Shown here: piece after piece, positions 8,252 to 16,801 of the stretch
How positions within the stretch are numbered: the stretch's first letter is position 1
Layout of the letters: the number at the start of each line of letters is the position of its first letter
DNA from: Gammaproteobacteria bacterium
Lineage (GTDB): Bacteria; Pseudomonadota; Gammaproteobacteria; JACKNK01
NCBI GenBank assembly: GCA_024234895.1
Contig: JACKNJ010000006.1
Location: 1-64,000 of the forward strand
DNA: 64,000 nucleotides
Direction: 5' to 3'
Made by a program: the position numbers and the translations under genes
Notes under the pieces: model-generated
The model's database searches: none
The model's input: only the letters and a program-made list of their open reading frames with translations
What the model was told of the DNA's origin: nothing

Positions 8252-9385
8252 ATGTCCGCCACCATCGAACTCGCCCGCGATCTGATCTCCCGCCCGTCCG
8301 TGACCCCGGACGACAAGGGCTGTCAGGAACTGCTGCTGCAACGTCTGGAAAAGCTCGGCTTCCGGGGTGAGCGCATGCGTTTCGGCGACGTCGACAACTT
8401 CTGGGCCCGCCGTGGCGACGATGGCCCGGTGTTCTGCTTCGCCGGCCACACCGACGTGGTGCCGACCGGTCCGGAAGCACGCTGGACCCACCCCCCGTTC
8501 AGCGCGGTCATCGACGACGACGGCATCCTGTACGGACGCGGCGCGGCCGACATGAAGGGTTCCATCGCCAGCTTCATCACCGCCTGCGAACGCTTCGTGA
8601 GCGCCCATCCGGATCACAAGGGCTCGATCGCGCTGCTGATCACCAGTGACGAGGAAGGCCCTTCCGTGAACGGTACCGTGCGCGTGGTCGAGGTGCTGGA
8701 AGAACGTGGCGAGAAGATCACCTGGTGTCTGGTCGGCGAACCGTCCAGCGAATCCCGACTCGGCGATGTGGTGAAGAACGGTCGGCGCGGGTCGCTCGGC
8801 GCGGTCATGACCGTGTCCGGCGTGCAGGGCCACGTCGCCTACCCGCATCTGGCCGACAACCCGATCCATCGGGTCGCGCCGGCATTGGCCGAACTGGCCG
8901 CGACGGAGTGGGATCGCGGCAACGACCACTTCCCGCCGACCACGTTCCAGATCTCCAATATCCACGGCGGCACCGGCGCGACCAACGTGATCCCGGGCAG
9001 CGTCGAGGTGATGTTCAATTTCCGCTTCTCGACCGAGCAGACCGAAGACGGGCTGCGCGCCAAGGTCGAGGCGATCCTGGATCGACACGGTATCGATTAC
9101 CGCATCGACTGGACGCTGTCCGGCCACCCGTTCCTGACCCCGGCGGGTGAACTGGTCGCCGCGACGCAGGCCGCGATCGCCGATGTCGCCGGTTACGAAA
9201 CGAAGCTCTCCACCGCCGGCGGCACCTCGGACGGCCGCTTCATCGCGCCGACCGGCGCGCAGGTTCTGGAGCTGGGGCCGCGGAATGCGACCATCCACAA
9301 AATAGATGAGCACGTCCGGGCGCGGGACCTGGACGTGCTCTCGGAGATTTACGAAGGCATCCTCAGCCGGCTGCTGGCGGGCTAG
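8252..9385 (+). CDS. dapE: succinyl-diaminopimelate desuccinylase
   Basis: DapE hydrolyses N-succinyl-LL-diaminopimelate to LL-diaminopimelate with two Zn2+ ions. The 377-residue M20 peptidase-family protein shows GHTDVVP (65-71; His66, Asp68), GRGAADMKGS (95-104; bridging Asp100), SDEEGPS (132-138; Glu134/Glu135) and the C-terminal GGTSDGRF and GPRNATIHKIDE segments, the latter holding the final metal His. ATG 8252 is chosen because it matches the family start MSATIELARDLISRPS; an upstream in-frame ATG would overlap the toxin gene. It is the last gene of the dap operon. Confidence 0.97.
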   Translation: MSATIELARDLISRPSVTPDDKGCQELLLQRLEKLGFRGERMRFGDVDNFWARRGDDGPVFCFAGHTDVVPTGPEARWTHPPFSAVIDDDGILYGRGAADMKGSIASFITACERFVSAHPDHKGSIALLITSDEEGPSVNGTVRVVEVLEERGEKITWCLVGEPSSESRLGDVVKNGRRGSLGAVMTVSGVQGHVAYPHLADNPIHRVAPALAELAATEWDRGNDHFPPTTFQISNIHGGTGATNVIPGSVEVMFNFRFSTEQTEDGLRAKVEAILDRHGIDYRIDWTLSGHPFLTPAGELVAATQAAIADVAGYETKLSTAGGTSDGRFIAPTGAQVLELGPRNATIHKIDEHVRARDLDVLSEIYEGILSRLLAG

Positions 9386-9403
9386 GAAACCGGCCTGGCG
9401 GGA

Positions 9404-9922
9404 TCAGCCCACCCTGCCCTGGAACATGTCGATGAAACCGCCCAGCACGGACTCGGCCATGTTCAGGCGGGCTTCGACATCGCCGCTGGCATCGCAGACA
9501 CCGTTGTACATCCGGGCCGCCAGATTGGCGCGCTCGGTGGCGCCGAGATGGTGACCACGCTCGGCAGCAACCCGATCGATGATGCGCAATACGCCGGACA
9601 GCAGCGGGACGTCCACGCGATGGGACCTGGTGTCACCGGCGTGCTCCCGGGCCGGCAGCGGCGCCTTCGGGCCGGTACCCGTCGCCAGCCATTCGATGCT
9701 GACGCCCGCCGCCTGCGCAAGCGTCACCACGATGTTCACGCTCGGCGTGTTTTCTTCGTTGATGTAGCGATAGATCTGGACTTCGGAGACGTTGGCGACA
9801 CGCGCCATCTCCTTCTTGCCGCCGAGTATCTCCGCCAGCGTCCGGATGCGCGCGCCCAAACCACTGTGCGTGGAGTCCACGCCCGTACGGCCACGGAGAC
9901 CGATTTCGTCCATCATCGCCAT
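9404..9922 (-). CDS. XRE-family helix-turn-helix regulator
   Basis: A 172-residue transcription regulator with an N-terminal XRE helix-turn-helix at about residues 20-75 (GLGARIRTLAEILGGKKEMARVANVS followed by EVQIYRYINEENTPSVNIVVTLAQAAGVSIEWLATG). The C-terminal half lacks a peptidase Ser-Lys dyad that I can see, so it is not an obvious LexA-type repressor. The start is ATG 9922, with GAGG nine bases upstream. It is divergent from roxA; a 15-bp palindrome lies across its own likely promoter (10010-10024), which argues for autoregulation. The style resembles prophage or genomic-island regulators, though no phage genes accompany it. Confidence 0.88.
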   Translation of the reverse strand: MAMMDEIGLRGRTGVDSTHSGLGARIRTLAEILGGKKEMARVANVSEVQIYRYINEENTPSVNIVVTLAQAAGVSIEWLATGTGPKAPLPAREHAGDTRSHRVDVPLLSGVLRIIDRVAAERGHHLGATERANLAARMYNGVCDASGDVEARLNMAESVLGGFIDMFQGRVG

Positions 9923-10009
9923 AATCAACAACCTCGAGGATTGGCCGCGCCATGAGGTCCGCAAGTCCGGACCACACGCGGCGCCATTGCCGACGGAAAC
10001 GGCTGCCTG

Positions 10010-10036
10010 TTTAACACCGTTAAAAAACGCAGTCAA
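10010..10036 (-). promoter_or_regulatory. XRE promoter with palindromic operator candidate
   Basis: On the minus strand a TTGACT -35 (10036-10031) stands 16-17 bp from a TTAAAC/TAAACA -10. The perfect palindrome TTTAAC-ACC-GTTAAA (10010-10024) overlaps the -10 and spacer. That arrangement is what a self-repressing XRE regulator uses; the operator assignment is inference. Confidence 0.55.
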
Positions 10037-10075
10037 ACAATAACTTGTGAACCTTCCCGCCCCTTGCCCCCGATT

Positions 10076-11266
10076 ATGAAGAGCCCTGACCAGACCCCAC
10101 CCCCAGCCGGATTGAACCCCGTGCGATTCCTTGCCGAGGCATGGCAGCGGCAGCCCGTACTGTTCCGTGGCGCGTTCCCGGGCTTCATCCCGCCGCTGTC
10201 GGTGGACGAGGTCGCAGGCCTGGCCTGCGAGGAAGAAATCGAATCCCGCCTGGTGCTCGAACGCGACGGCGCCACGCCATGGGAAGTGCGCCACGGCCCC
10301 TTCGGCGACGATGACTTCGCGGGCTTGCCCGACAGTCATTGGACGATCCTGGTGCAGGACGTGGACAAGTGGATTCCCGACGCGGCGCGCCTGCTCGACG
10401 GTTTCCGCTTTGTCCCCGACTGGCGCATCGATGATCTAATGATCAGCATCGCCGGCGATCAGGGCAGCGTCGGCCCGCACTGGGACGATTACGATGTGTT
10501 CCTGATCCAGGGCGCGGGTCGGCGCGAATGGCGCATCGACGAACGCGCGGTGACCGCCGACAACCGCCTGCCTGACGTGCCGCTGCGCATCATGCGCGAC
10601 TTCAAGACCTCGCGTTCCTGGGTACTCAAAGCCGGCGACATGCTCTATCTGCCGCCCCGCCTCGCCCACCACGGCGTGGCGCTCGGCGATGGCTGCATGA
10701 CGCTGTCGGTCGGTTTCCGCGCACCCAGCCAGAGCGAGTTGCTGGACGATCTGCTCAATGAACGCCTGCTCGGCGAAAGAAGCCCCCGCTTCCAGGATCC
10801 ACAGCGATCCGGCGGCAACAACCCCGGATTGATCGACGCCGCCAGCATCCGGGACCTGCGCGCCCTTATCGAGTCGGCAACCAAACTCGCGCCGGACGAC
10901 TTCGCTGCCTGGCTCGGCGGCTTTCTCACCCGCGCCAAACCCGGCATCGCGCTGGTTCCGCTCGAAGAGGAACCGCCGACCGTGGAGAGCGTGCATGACT
11001 GGCTCCGGACATCGCCGGAATGGCATCGCGATGGCGCCGCCCGACTGGCATTCATCCCCGCCGGTACGGACGGGAATCACGACCATCACGCGTTCGTGAA
11101 CGGCAAGGCGCTGGCCCTCGCCGACGACGAACTCGCGCTGTTCGAGGCGCTCTGCGCGACCACCCGCTATGCCAGCGACGCGCTGATCGCGCTGACCCCG
11201 ACACCCCGCGGCCGCGCACTGCTTGGCCGCCTGATCGGCGAAGGCCTGCTGAATGCTCCGGAGTGA
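10076..11266 (+). CDS. roxA: JmjC-type 50S ribosomal protein L16 arginine hydroxylase
   Basis: RoxA (YcfD) is a 2-oxoglutarate/Fe(II) oxygenase that hydroxylates an arginine of ribosomal protein L16. The 396-residue protein has the double-stranded beta-helix core with HxD iron ligands His135 and Asp137 (GPHWDDYDVFLIQ) and the distal His198 (YLPPRLAHHG), plus the C-terminal winged-helix region ending in LTPTPRGRALLGRLI. The length fits the family. ATG 10076 is preferred to a TTG 12 bp upstream. A GNAT gene overlaps its 3' end by 14 bp. Confidence 0.92.
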   Translation: MKSPDQTPPPAGLNPVRFLAEAWQRQPVLFRGAFPGFIPPLSVDEVAGLACEEEIESRLVLERDGATPWEVRHGPFGDDDFAGLPDSHWTILVQDVDKWIPDAARLLDGFRFVPDWRIDDLMISIAGDQGSVGPHWDDYDVFLIQGAGRREWRIDERAVTADNRLPDVPLRIMRDFKTSRSWVLKAGDMLYLPPRLAHHGVALGDGCMTLSVGFRAPSQSELLDDLLNERLLGERSPRFQDPQRSGGNNPGLIDAASIRDLRALIESATKLAPDDFAAWLGGFLTRAKPGIALVPLEEEPPTVESVHDWLRTSPEWHRDGAARLAFIPAGTDGNHDHHAFVNGKALALADDELALFEALCATTRYASDALIALTPTPRGRALLGRLIGEGLLNAPE

Positions 11267-11690
11267 TGGGGTTCACATCGCGACCGTCACCTGGCGGGAC
11301 GGCGAACGCGAACTCGCGGATATCCGCCGCCGGGTCTTCATCGACGAACAACAGGTCCCGGAAGACCTCGAATGGGATGGCCTGGACGCTGGCGCCCTCC
11401 ACGTGATCGCGCACGCCGGCGATACCGCCGTCGCCTGCGGTCGCCTGCTCGATGACGGGCACATCGGTCGCATGGCCGTCGTGGCCGGCTGGCGTGGTCG
11501 CGGCATCGGTCGCCGGGTGCTGGATGCCCTGATGGACGCGGCGCGTGACCGGGGAGACACGGAGGTGTTCCTGCACGCCCAGACCAGCGCGATCGGCTTC
11601 TACGAGAAAGCCGGCTTCCTCGCCGAGGGCCCCGAATTCATGGACGCCGGCATCCCCCACCGGACCATGCGCCGTGCGTTGCGCCCCTAA
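11253..11690 (+). CDS. GNAT-family N-acetyltransferase
   Basis: A 145-residue acetyl-CoA-dependent acetyltransferase. The ELADIRRRVFIDEQQVPEDLEWDG segment resembles ElaA/YjcF-type GNATs, motif A is IGRMAVVAGWRGRGIGRRVLDAL (Q/RxxGxG/A pocket RGRGIG), and motif B is FLHAQTSAIGFYEKAGFLAEG. Such proteins acylate small amines or protein N-termini; the substrate is not known. It overlaps the end of roxA, so the two are translationally coupled. Confidence 0.92.
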   Translation: MLRSDGVHIATVTWRDGERELADIRRRVFIDEQQVPEDLEWDGLDAGALHVIAHAGDTAVACGRLLDDGHIGRMAVVAGWRGRGIGRRVLDALMDAARDRGDTEVFLHAQTSAIGFYEKAGFLAEGPEFMDAGIPHRTMRRALRP

Positions 11691-11726
11691 ACGCGAGGCG
11701 TGCGATCCACGCAAGCGCCCCCTGCC

Positions 11727-13130
11727 TCAATAACCGCGCATCGAATCGATCAGTTCCGGCAGGAACAGCGAAATCTGCGGCACATAGGTGATGAGGATCA
11801 GGAAGGCCAGCAGCAGTCCCAGCCACGGCATCGATGCACGGATCGCCCAGCCGATGGTCTCGTGGGTGATACCGGCGGTCACGAACAGGTTCAGGCCGAC
11901 CGGCGGCGTGAGCATGCCGATCTCCATGTTCACCACCATGATGATGCCGAGGTGGATCGGGTCGATACCGAGTTGGGTCGCGATCGGAAACAGGATCGGC
12001 GCCATGATCAGCAGGATCGCCGACGGCTCCATGAAGTTGCCGGCGGCCAGCAGCAGCAGGTTCACGACGATCAGGAACGCCCACGGTTCCAGGCCCCATT
12101 CGATGATGGTCTCGGCGATGAAGTGCGGGATGCGCTCGGTGGTCAGCACGTGCGCGAACAGCATCGCGTTGGCGATCACGAACAGCAGCATGATGCTGAC
12201 CTTCGCGGCGTCCATGACCGACTTCCGCACCTCCGGATCGAAGCCGCTACGCGGCAGCGCCCACAGCATCTGCCACGTGTTGCGCACCACGATCGATGCG
12301 GCGCCCTCGCCGGGCTTGCGCCACGGCACCGTCTTCAACGGCCCGATGTCGCGATAACCGAACACGGCGACCAGGAACGCATACACCGCCGACACCGCTG
12401 CCGCCTCGGTCGGGCTGGCGATGCCGCCATAAATCGAGCCGAGCACGATCACGATCAGGAACAGGCCACCGAAGGCCTTCGCGCCGGAGCGGAAGAAGGC
12501 CCGCCAGCCGTTCCAGTCCTGCGCCGGCAGACCCTTCACCCGCGCCACGATGTAGATCGCGACCATCAGGATCAGCCCCATCAGGATGCCGGGGATGAAG
12601 CCCGCCATGAACATGCGCGCGGCCGACACCTCGGTCGCCGCCGCGTACACCAGCATGACCAGCGACGGCGGGATCAGGATGCCGAGCGTGCCGGCATTGG
12701 CGATCACACCCGCCGCCAGCGCCTTCGGGTAGCCCGCCTTGACCATGCCCGCGATGACCAATCCACCGACCGCCGCGACCGTCGCCGGCGAGGACCCGGA
12801 CACCGCCGCGAACAGCATGCAGGCCAGCACCGAAGCCATCGCCAGACCGCCCCGGATATGCCCGACCGCGTCGACCGCAAACGCGATCAGCCGTCGCGCC
12901 ACGCCACCTGTTGACAGGAACGACGACGACAGAATGAAAAACGGGATCGCCAGCAGCGTGTAGTGCTCGGACAGCGCCTCGAACAGCTTCAGCGCGACCG
13001 AGGCCAGGGAATCGTTACTGAACCAGAGGATGGTCGCGATGCTCGCCAGGCCCAGCGACATCGCCACCGGGATACCCAGGAACATGCACAGAAACAACAG
13101 CGAGAACAGCACCAGCGAGGTCGTGGTCAT
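11727..13130 (-). CDS. dctM: TRAP transporter large permease
   Basis: DctM is the 12-TM transport subunit of a tripartite ATP-independent periplasmic (TRAP) transporter, coupling Na+ to uptake of a C4-dicarboxylate or similar organic acid. The 467-residue protein has the family start FSLLFLCMFLGIPVAMSLGLAS, the conserved PPS/GILIPPSLVMLVYAAATEVS segment, and GMLTPPVGLNLFVTAGI near the C-terminus. It is longer than the usual 425-430 residues by about 40, mostly in the cytoplasmic loop between about 260 and 320. Its start overlaps dctQ by 4 bp (ATGA). Confidence 0.96.
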   Translation of the reverse strand: MTTTSLVLFSLLFLCMFLGIPVAMSLGLASIATILWFSNDSLASVALKLFEALSEHYTLLAIPFFILSSSFLSTGGVARRLIAFAVDAVGHIRGGLAMASVLACMLFAAVSGSSPATVAAVGGLVIAGMVKAGYPKALAAGVIANAGTLGILIPPSLVMLVYAAATEVSAARMFMAGFIPGILMGLILMVAIYIVARVKGLPAQDWNGWRAFFRSGAKAFGGLFLIVIVLGSIYGGIASPTEAAAVSAVYAFLVAVFGYRDIGPLKTVPWRKPGEGAASIVVRNTWQMLWALPRSGFDPEVRKSVMDAAKVSIMLLFVIANAMLFAHVLTTERIPHFIAETIIEWGLEPWAFLIVVNLLLLAAGNFMEPSAILLIMAPILFPIATQLGIDPIHLGIIMVVNMEIGMLTPPVGLNLFVTAGITHETIGWAIRASMPWLGLLLAFLILITYVPQISLFLPELIDSMRGY

Positions 13131-13693
13131 GCGCGTTCCCCCTGTGCGGCATCGCTGCGTCCGGCGACTTCCTCGGCCCGCTCGATGCTCTCCTGGAGTT
13201 CACGCCCGTGCGGGAAGCCCAGCGCCCGGCCCTGGATGACCGCCCACATCAACAGCAGCAGACGCAGCACCAGCATCCCCAAACCGATGATCAGGATGCT
13301 GTGCGCCAGCCAGATCGGCACCGGAATGTCCTCCAGGGGGATGCCAATCTTTTTCATCTTTGCCAGATAAATCCATGATCCGTATATGAAAAGACCGCAG
13401 TAAACCAGCCCCAGCGAGATCGCGATGACCGCTGCGATCCGCTGCCCCTGCTCCGGCAGCAGCCGCACCACCGCGTCGACATTGATGTGCGCGCCGACCT
13501 TCAGCCCGTAAGAGATGCCGAACAGCACGAACCAGGCCGACATCAGCAAGGTCGCCTCCTGCACCCAGGAGATGCCGGTGTTGAAACCGAAGCGCATCAC
13601 CACCTCGACGAACACCAGCAATGTGATCGACACCAGCAGGAGCCCGATCACGGCCTCCTCGATGCGGTTGATCCAACGTAGTAACAAGGTCAT
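13127..13693 (-). CDS. dctQ: TRAP transporter small permease
   Basis: DctQ is the four-helix small membrane subunit that pairs with DctM. The 188-residue protein has four hydrophobic segments (IGLLLVSITLLVFVEVVMRF, ATLLMSAWFVLFGISYGLKVGAH, IAAVIAISLGLVYCGLFIYG, LAHSILIIGLGMLVLRLLLLMW) and the conserved FGFNTGISWVQEA and KVGAHINVDAV segments. It lies between dctP and dctM on the minus strand and is coupled to dctM by the 4-bp overlap. Confidence 0.96.
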   Translation of the reverse strand: MTLLLRWINRIEEAVIGLLLVSITLLVFVEVVMRFGFNTGISWVQEATLLMSAWFVLFGISYGLKVGAHINVDAVVRLLPEQGQRIAAVIAISLGLVYCGLFIYGSWIYLAKMKKIGIPLEDIPVPIWLAHSILIIGLGMLVLRLLLLMWAVIQGRALGFPHGRELQESIERAEEVAGRSDAAQGERA

Positions 13694-13767
13694 GGATTGC
13701 CCGCCGTTTCGGTCTGCACAGGTGAGCCGGGTCGACTGGACGTCAGCCAGGGCCCGGTTCCGCGAAG

Positions 13768-13799
13768 GCCAGGTTCGCGAATCCGTTCGCGGACCTGGC
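13768..13799 (-). promoter_or_regulatory. stable hairpin in the dctP-dctQ spacer
   Basis: GCCAGGT-T-CGCGAA (13768-13781), loop TCCG, TTCGCG-G-ACCTGGC (13786-13799): a 13-bp stem with one mismatch immediately after the dctP stop. Such hairpins commonly protect the binding-protein mRNA and lower permease expression. No U-run follows, so it is not a full terminator. Confidence 0.7.
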
Positions 13800-13809
13800 G
13801 CCGGAGGAT

Positions 13810-14793
13810 CTACTCGTTATTCGCGGCCAGCGCCTTTTCGATCATGTCCTTGCCGATGGCGGCTTCGAACTGGGCCCAGACCGGGCGCATGGCATCGACC
13901 CACTGGGCGCGCTCTTCCGGGGTCAGGGCAATGACCTCGGAACGACCGGAATCGATGATCGCCTGGCGATCCTGCACGGCCTGTTCCAGCGCGACCTCGT
14001 TGCCGTAGGCGACCGCTTCATCCATGGCCTTGCTGAGTTCGGCGCGGATGTCGTCCGGCAGGCCCAGCCAGAACTCGGCCGAGGTCACGACCATGTAATC
14101 GAGCACGCCGTGATCGGTCTCGGTGATGTAGGGCTGCACCTCGAAGAACTTCTTCGAGAAGGTGTTCGACCACGGGTTCTCGGTGCCGTCGATGGCCTTG
14201 GTCTGCAACAGCGTGAAGACTTCGGAGAACGGCTTCTTGACGGCGGTCCCGCCGAGAATCTCGAACTGCGCGACGAGCACGTCGGAGGTCTGCACGCGGA
14301 ACTTCTTGCCCTTGACGTCGGCCGGCACGCGCAGCGGGGAATAGGCGGACATCTGCTTCATGCCGTTATGCAGATAACCAAGGCCGATCAGCCCCTTGTC
14401 GCGCATCGAGTCGAGCATCGCCTGGCCTTCCGGGCTCTTCTGGAAGCGGTCGACGGCGGCCAGGTCCTTGAACAGGAACGGCAGGTCGAACACGTCCAGC
14501 GCCGGGGTGTAGCGGCTGAACTTGGACAGCGAGGGGGCGCCGATCTGCACATCGCCGAGCAGCATCGCCTCCAGCACCTTGTTGTCGCCGAACAGCTGCG
14601 AGTTCGGGTAGACCTCAACCACGACCTTGCCGGGCAGGCGTTCCTCGGCGAGTTGCTTGAAACGGTTGGCCATCTTGCCCTTGGGCGTGTTCTCGGCGAC
14701 CACGTGCGAGAACTTGATGACGATGGGATCGGCGTTGGCCGGCCCGGCGATGAACGCGGCCAGCAACGTCGCGATGAGTGCCCAGTTGCGCAT
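13810..14793 (-). CDS. dctP: TRAP transporter solute-binding protein
   Basis: DctP is the periplasmic substrate-capture subunit. The 327-residue protein starts with a Sec signal peptide (MRNWALIATLLAAFIAGPANA) and has the family marks IKFSHVVAENTPKG, VVEVYPNSQLFGD, the carboxylate-binding Arg in KKFRVQTS (about residue 150-160), and GTENPWSNTFSKKFFEVQPYITET. The match to C4-dicarboxylate DctP proteins is good, but related TRAP proteins bind other acids. It is the first gene of the dctPQM unit. Confidence 0.96.
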   Translation of the reverse strand: MRNWALIATLLAAFIAGPANADPIVIKFSHVVAENTPKGKMANRFKQLAEERLPGKVVVEVYPNSQLFGDNKVLEAMLLGDVQIGAPSLSKFSRYTPALDVFDLPFLFKDLAAVDRFQKSPEGQAMLDSMRDKGLIGLGYLHNGMKQMSAYSPLRVPADVKGKKFRVQTSDVLVAQFEILGGTAVKKPFSEVFTLLQTKAIDGTENPWSNTFSKKFFEVQPYITETDHGVLDYMVVTSAEFWLGLPDDIRAELSKAMDEAVAYGNEVALEQAVQDRQAIIDSGRSEVIALTPEERAQWVDAMRPVWAQFEAAIGKDMIEKALAANNE

Positions 14794-14911
14794 GATGTGT
14801 GCTCCTTTGGTTTTGTGTTGTGCGGCATCGGCGACTGATATCCGGCGCGGCTCCGGAATAGTAGTCCGGGCTTGCCGATTTGGCCTTGCAGGGCCATGCG
14901 GGGGCGGGGTT

Positions 14912-14970
14912 GGCTTCGGCTCCGCTCAGCCAACGGCACGCGCGTTCGCTGGCTGAGCGGAGTCGAAGCC
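14912..14970. repeat. inverted repeat of REP type (21-bp arms)
   Basis: A 21-bp arm at 14912-14932 and its inverted partner at 14950-14970 differ at one base and enclose 17 nt. The arms contain CTCCGCTCAGCC and GGCTGAGCGGAGTCGAAGCC. The GAGCGGAGTCGAAG core is a repeat I know from intergenic regions of many unrelated bacteria. It lies between dctP and the flp promoter region; the 392-bp gap 14794-15185 holds no further gene apart from a possible 16-codon reading frame. Confidence 0.8.
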
Positions 14971-15123
14971 CGGGCATGTGTGAAAACGGGCCCATTCCGC
15001 GCTTTGTAAACGAAGGCAAATCAGGCAACCCGGTCGCGGTTTGCCGGCGGCTCTCCCGCTTCAATGACAGTCACAAAACGCCCCGTCGACGAACGGGGTG
15101 CCTGTGCACAAGGAGTTCCCGGA

Positions 15124-15174
15124 ATGGCGTCGCGGACGCACCCCGCCCGCAGCGCCAGCCGGAACCCCGGATAA
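15124..15174 (+). CDS. possible 16-aa leader peptide upstream of flp
   Basis: ATG 15124 opens a 16-codon frame (MASRTHPARSASRNPG) ending at 15174, 11 bp before flp. A strong AAGGAG (15110-15115) stands eight bases before it. It is either a translated leader influencing flp expression or chance; composition (Arg/Ser/Pro rich) gives no function. Confidence 0.25.
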   Translation: MASRTHPARSASRNPG

Positions 15175-15185
15175 CGGAGAACCCC

Positions 15186-15353
15186 ATGAACAACAACATC
15201 CAGGCCTTCCTTGCCGACCAGAGCGGTACGACGGCGATCGAATACACCGTGATCGTCGCCGTCCTGTCCGTTGTCGCGATCGCTGCCTACGCCGTCATCG
15301 GCGGCAGCGTCGGCGCGATGATGGACAGCACCGCCGCCGCCATCGCCGGTTGA
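15186..15353 (+). CDS. flp: Flp/Fap-type class IVb pilin
   Basis: The major pilin of the Tad adhesive pilus, 55 residues long. The prepilin processing region is Gly14 followed by TTAIEY (15-20), giving Glu at mature position 5 and Tyr at 6, the Flp signature. The hydrophobic helix TVIVAVLSVVAIAAYAVIGG follows. The small size, the GTTAIEYTVIVA segment and its place ahead of tadV and the tad genes make the identity secure. It is separated by 24 bp from tadV. Confidence 0.96.
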   Translation: MNNNIQAFLADQSGTTAIEYTVIVAVLSVVAIAAYAVIGGSVGAMMDSTAAAIAG

Positions 15354-15377
15354 TCCTCCGTTTCGGAGGCCTTCCGC

Positions 15378-15875
15378 ATGGACACCCTCGTCCTGGTCGC
15401 GTTCTCGAGCGTGCTGATGATGGCCGCAGGCTCGGATTTCCTGCGCTTCCGCATCCCCAACAGCCTGGTGATGGTCGCGCTGATCCTCTATCCCGCCTGG
15501 GTCCTGGTCAGCCCGCACGCCCAGCCCTGGCTGACTTCGCTGGGCATCTTCGCGACCACCCTGCTGCTCGCGCTGGTCGGTTTCCGCCTGGGGCTGCTCG
15601 GCGCCGGCGACGGCAAGCTGCTGGCGGTGGTGCTGATGTGGGCCGGCCCCGAACACAGCGCGAACACGCTGCTGATCATGGCCCTTGCCGGCGGCCTGCT
15701 GGCGCTTTTCTACGGGACTTCCGCCCGTTTCCCGATCGCGGCCGCCTTCGAGCGGCTGGGCAACCCGACGCTGCGCGACAACCTGCTCGCCGACCGCCTT
15801 CCCTACGGCATCGCGATCGCCGCCGGCGGCATCCACTTCGCCATCGGCGTGCTCCGTCACGCCCACGGGCTCTGA
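15378..15875 (+). CDS. tadV: Tad prepilin peptidase
   Basis: TadV/CpaA is the integral-membrane aspartic protease that cuts Flp and the TadE-like pseudopilins. The 165-residue protein keeps the two catalytic aspartates: Asp20 in GSDFLRFRIPN and Asp76 in LGAGDGKLLA (GxGDxK type), with about six hydrophobic segments. There is no N-methylating cytoplasmic domain, as expected for the TadV branch. It directly follows flp. Confidence 0.94.
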   Translation: MDTLVLVAFSSVLMMAAGSDFLRFRIPNSLVMVALILYPAWVLVSPHAQPWLTSLGIFATTLLLALVGFRLGLLGAGDGKLLAVVLMWAGPEHSANTLLIMALAGGLLALFYGTSARFPIAAAFERLGNPTLRDNLLADRLPYGIAIAAGGIHFAIGVLRHAHGL

Positions 15876-15902
15876 ACCCACCGGCCCCAACTGGAGCTCG
15901 CC

Positions 15903-16790
15903 ATGCGCACCATCCTCCTTCTCGTCATCGCGCTCGGCGCCGCCGCCAGCGCCGCATTCGGCGCCCGCTCCTGGCTCAACGCCGAACGCACCGCCCTGAA
16001 CCAGGCCCGCCCCGAGGTCACCGCAAGCAAACCGGCTTTCGAGGGCGTCGAGATCCTGGTGTCCGACCGCAACCTGGAACCCGGCATGTTCGTCCGCGAG
16101 GGCGATCTGCGCTGGCAGACGTGGCCGGCGGAAAACGTCAACGCCGCCTATCTGATCAAACAGCCGGACACGGCGACCAAACAGGTCGGCGACTACATCG
16201 GCGCGGTGCCGACCCGCAGCATCCCCGCCGGCCAGCCAATCTATCCGGCGCTGCTGGTGAGTCCCGGTGAACGGGGTTTCCTCGCCGCCGTGCTCAACCC
16301 CGGCATGCGTGCCGTCACGCTGCCTGTCGACGCCACCCGGGGCCTGGCCGGACTGGTGCTGCCCGGCGATCAGGTCGATCTGATCCTGAGCCGCGATCTG
16401 GACGGCTACGAAGGCCGCCGGCAACACCTGAGTCAGACCGTGCTTGCCGATGTGCGCGTGCTCGCCGTCGACCAGAATCTGCGCGGTTTCGACCCCGAGG
16501 AAAGCAAGGTCGAAGAGACCGCCAAGAGCCGGTCGATGCTGCCGGCCAAGACCGTGACCATCGAAGTCACGCCCAAGCAGGCCGAAAAGGTCACGCTGGC
16601 GCTGGCCATGGGCAACCTGGCGCTGTCGCTGCGCAGCATCGTCGACGACCCCGGCGAGCTGATTCCCGCCGGTTACACCGAGGACAGCGTGTTCCCGACC
16701 CCGAACCGTCCCAAGGCACCCCGCGAGGGCGAACTCGGTCGCGATCAGTCGGTCACCGTCATGCGCGGCGCGCCCGCCGGGTCGAGTTGA
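15903..16790 (+). CDS. cpaB: Flp pilus assembly protein CpaB/RcpC
   Basis: CpaB/RcpC is a periplasmic protein with an N-terminal membrane anchor that works with the Tad secretin. The 295-residue protein starts MRTILLLVIALGAAASAAFGARSWL, contains a SAF-like domain at about residues 45-120 (VEILVSDRNLEPGMFVREGDLRW) and the RcpC core with RAVTLPVDATRGLAGLVLPGDQVDLIL near residues 138-165. The gene is 27 bp downstream of tadV and 11 bp upstream of cpaC. Confidence 0.93.
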   Translation: MRTILLLVIALGAAASAAFGARSWLNAERTALNQARPEVTASKPAFEGVEILVSDRNLEPGMFVREGDLRWQTWPAENVNAAYLIKQPDTATKQVGDYIGAVPTRSIPAGQPIYPALLVSPGERGFLAAVLNPGMRAVTLPVDATRGLAGLVLPGDQVDLILSRDLDGYEGRRQHLSQTVLADVRVLAVDQNLRGFDPEESKVEETAKSRSMLPAKTVTIEVTPKQAEKVTLALAMGNLALSLRSIVDDPGELIPAGYTEDSVFPTPNRPKAPREGELGRDQSVTVMRGAPAGSS

Positions 16791-16801
16791 GGAGTACAAC
16801 C

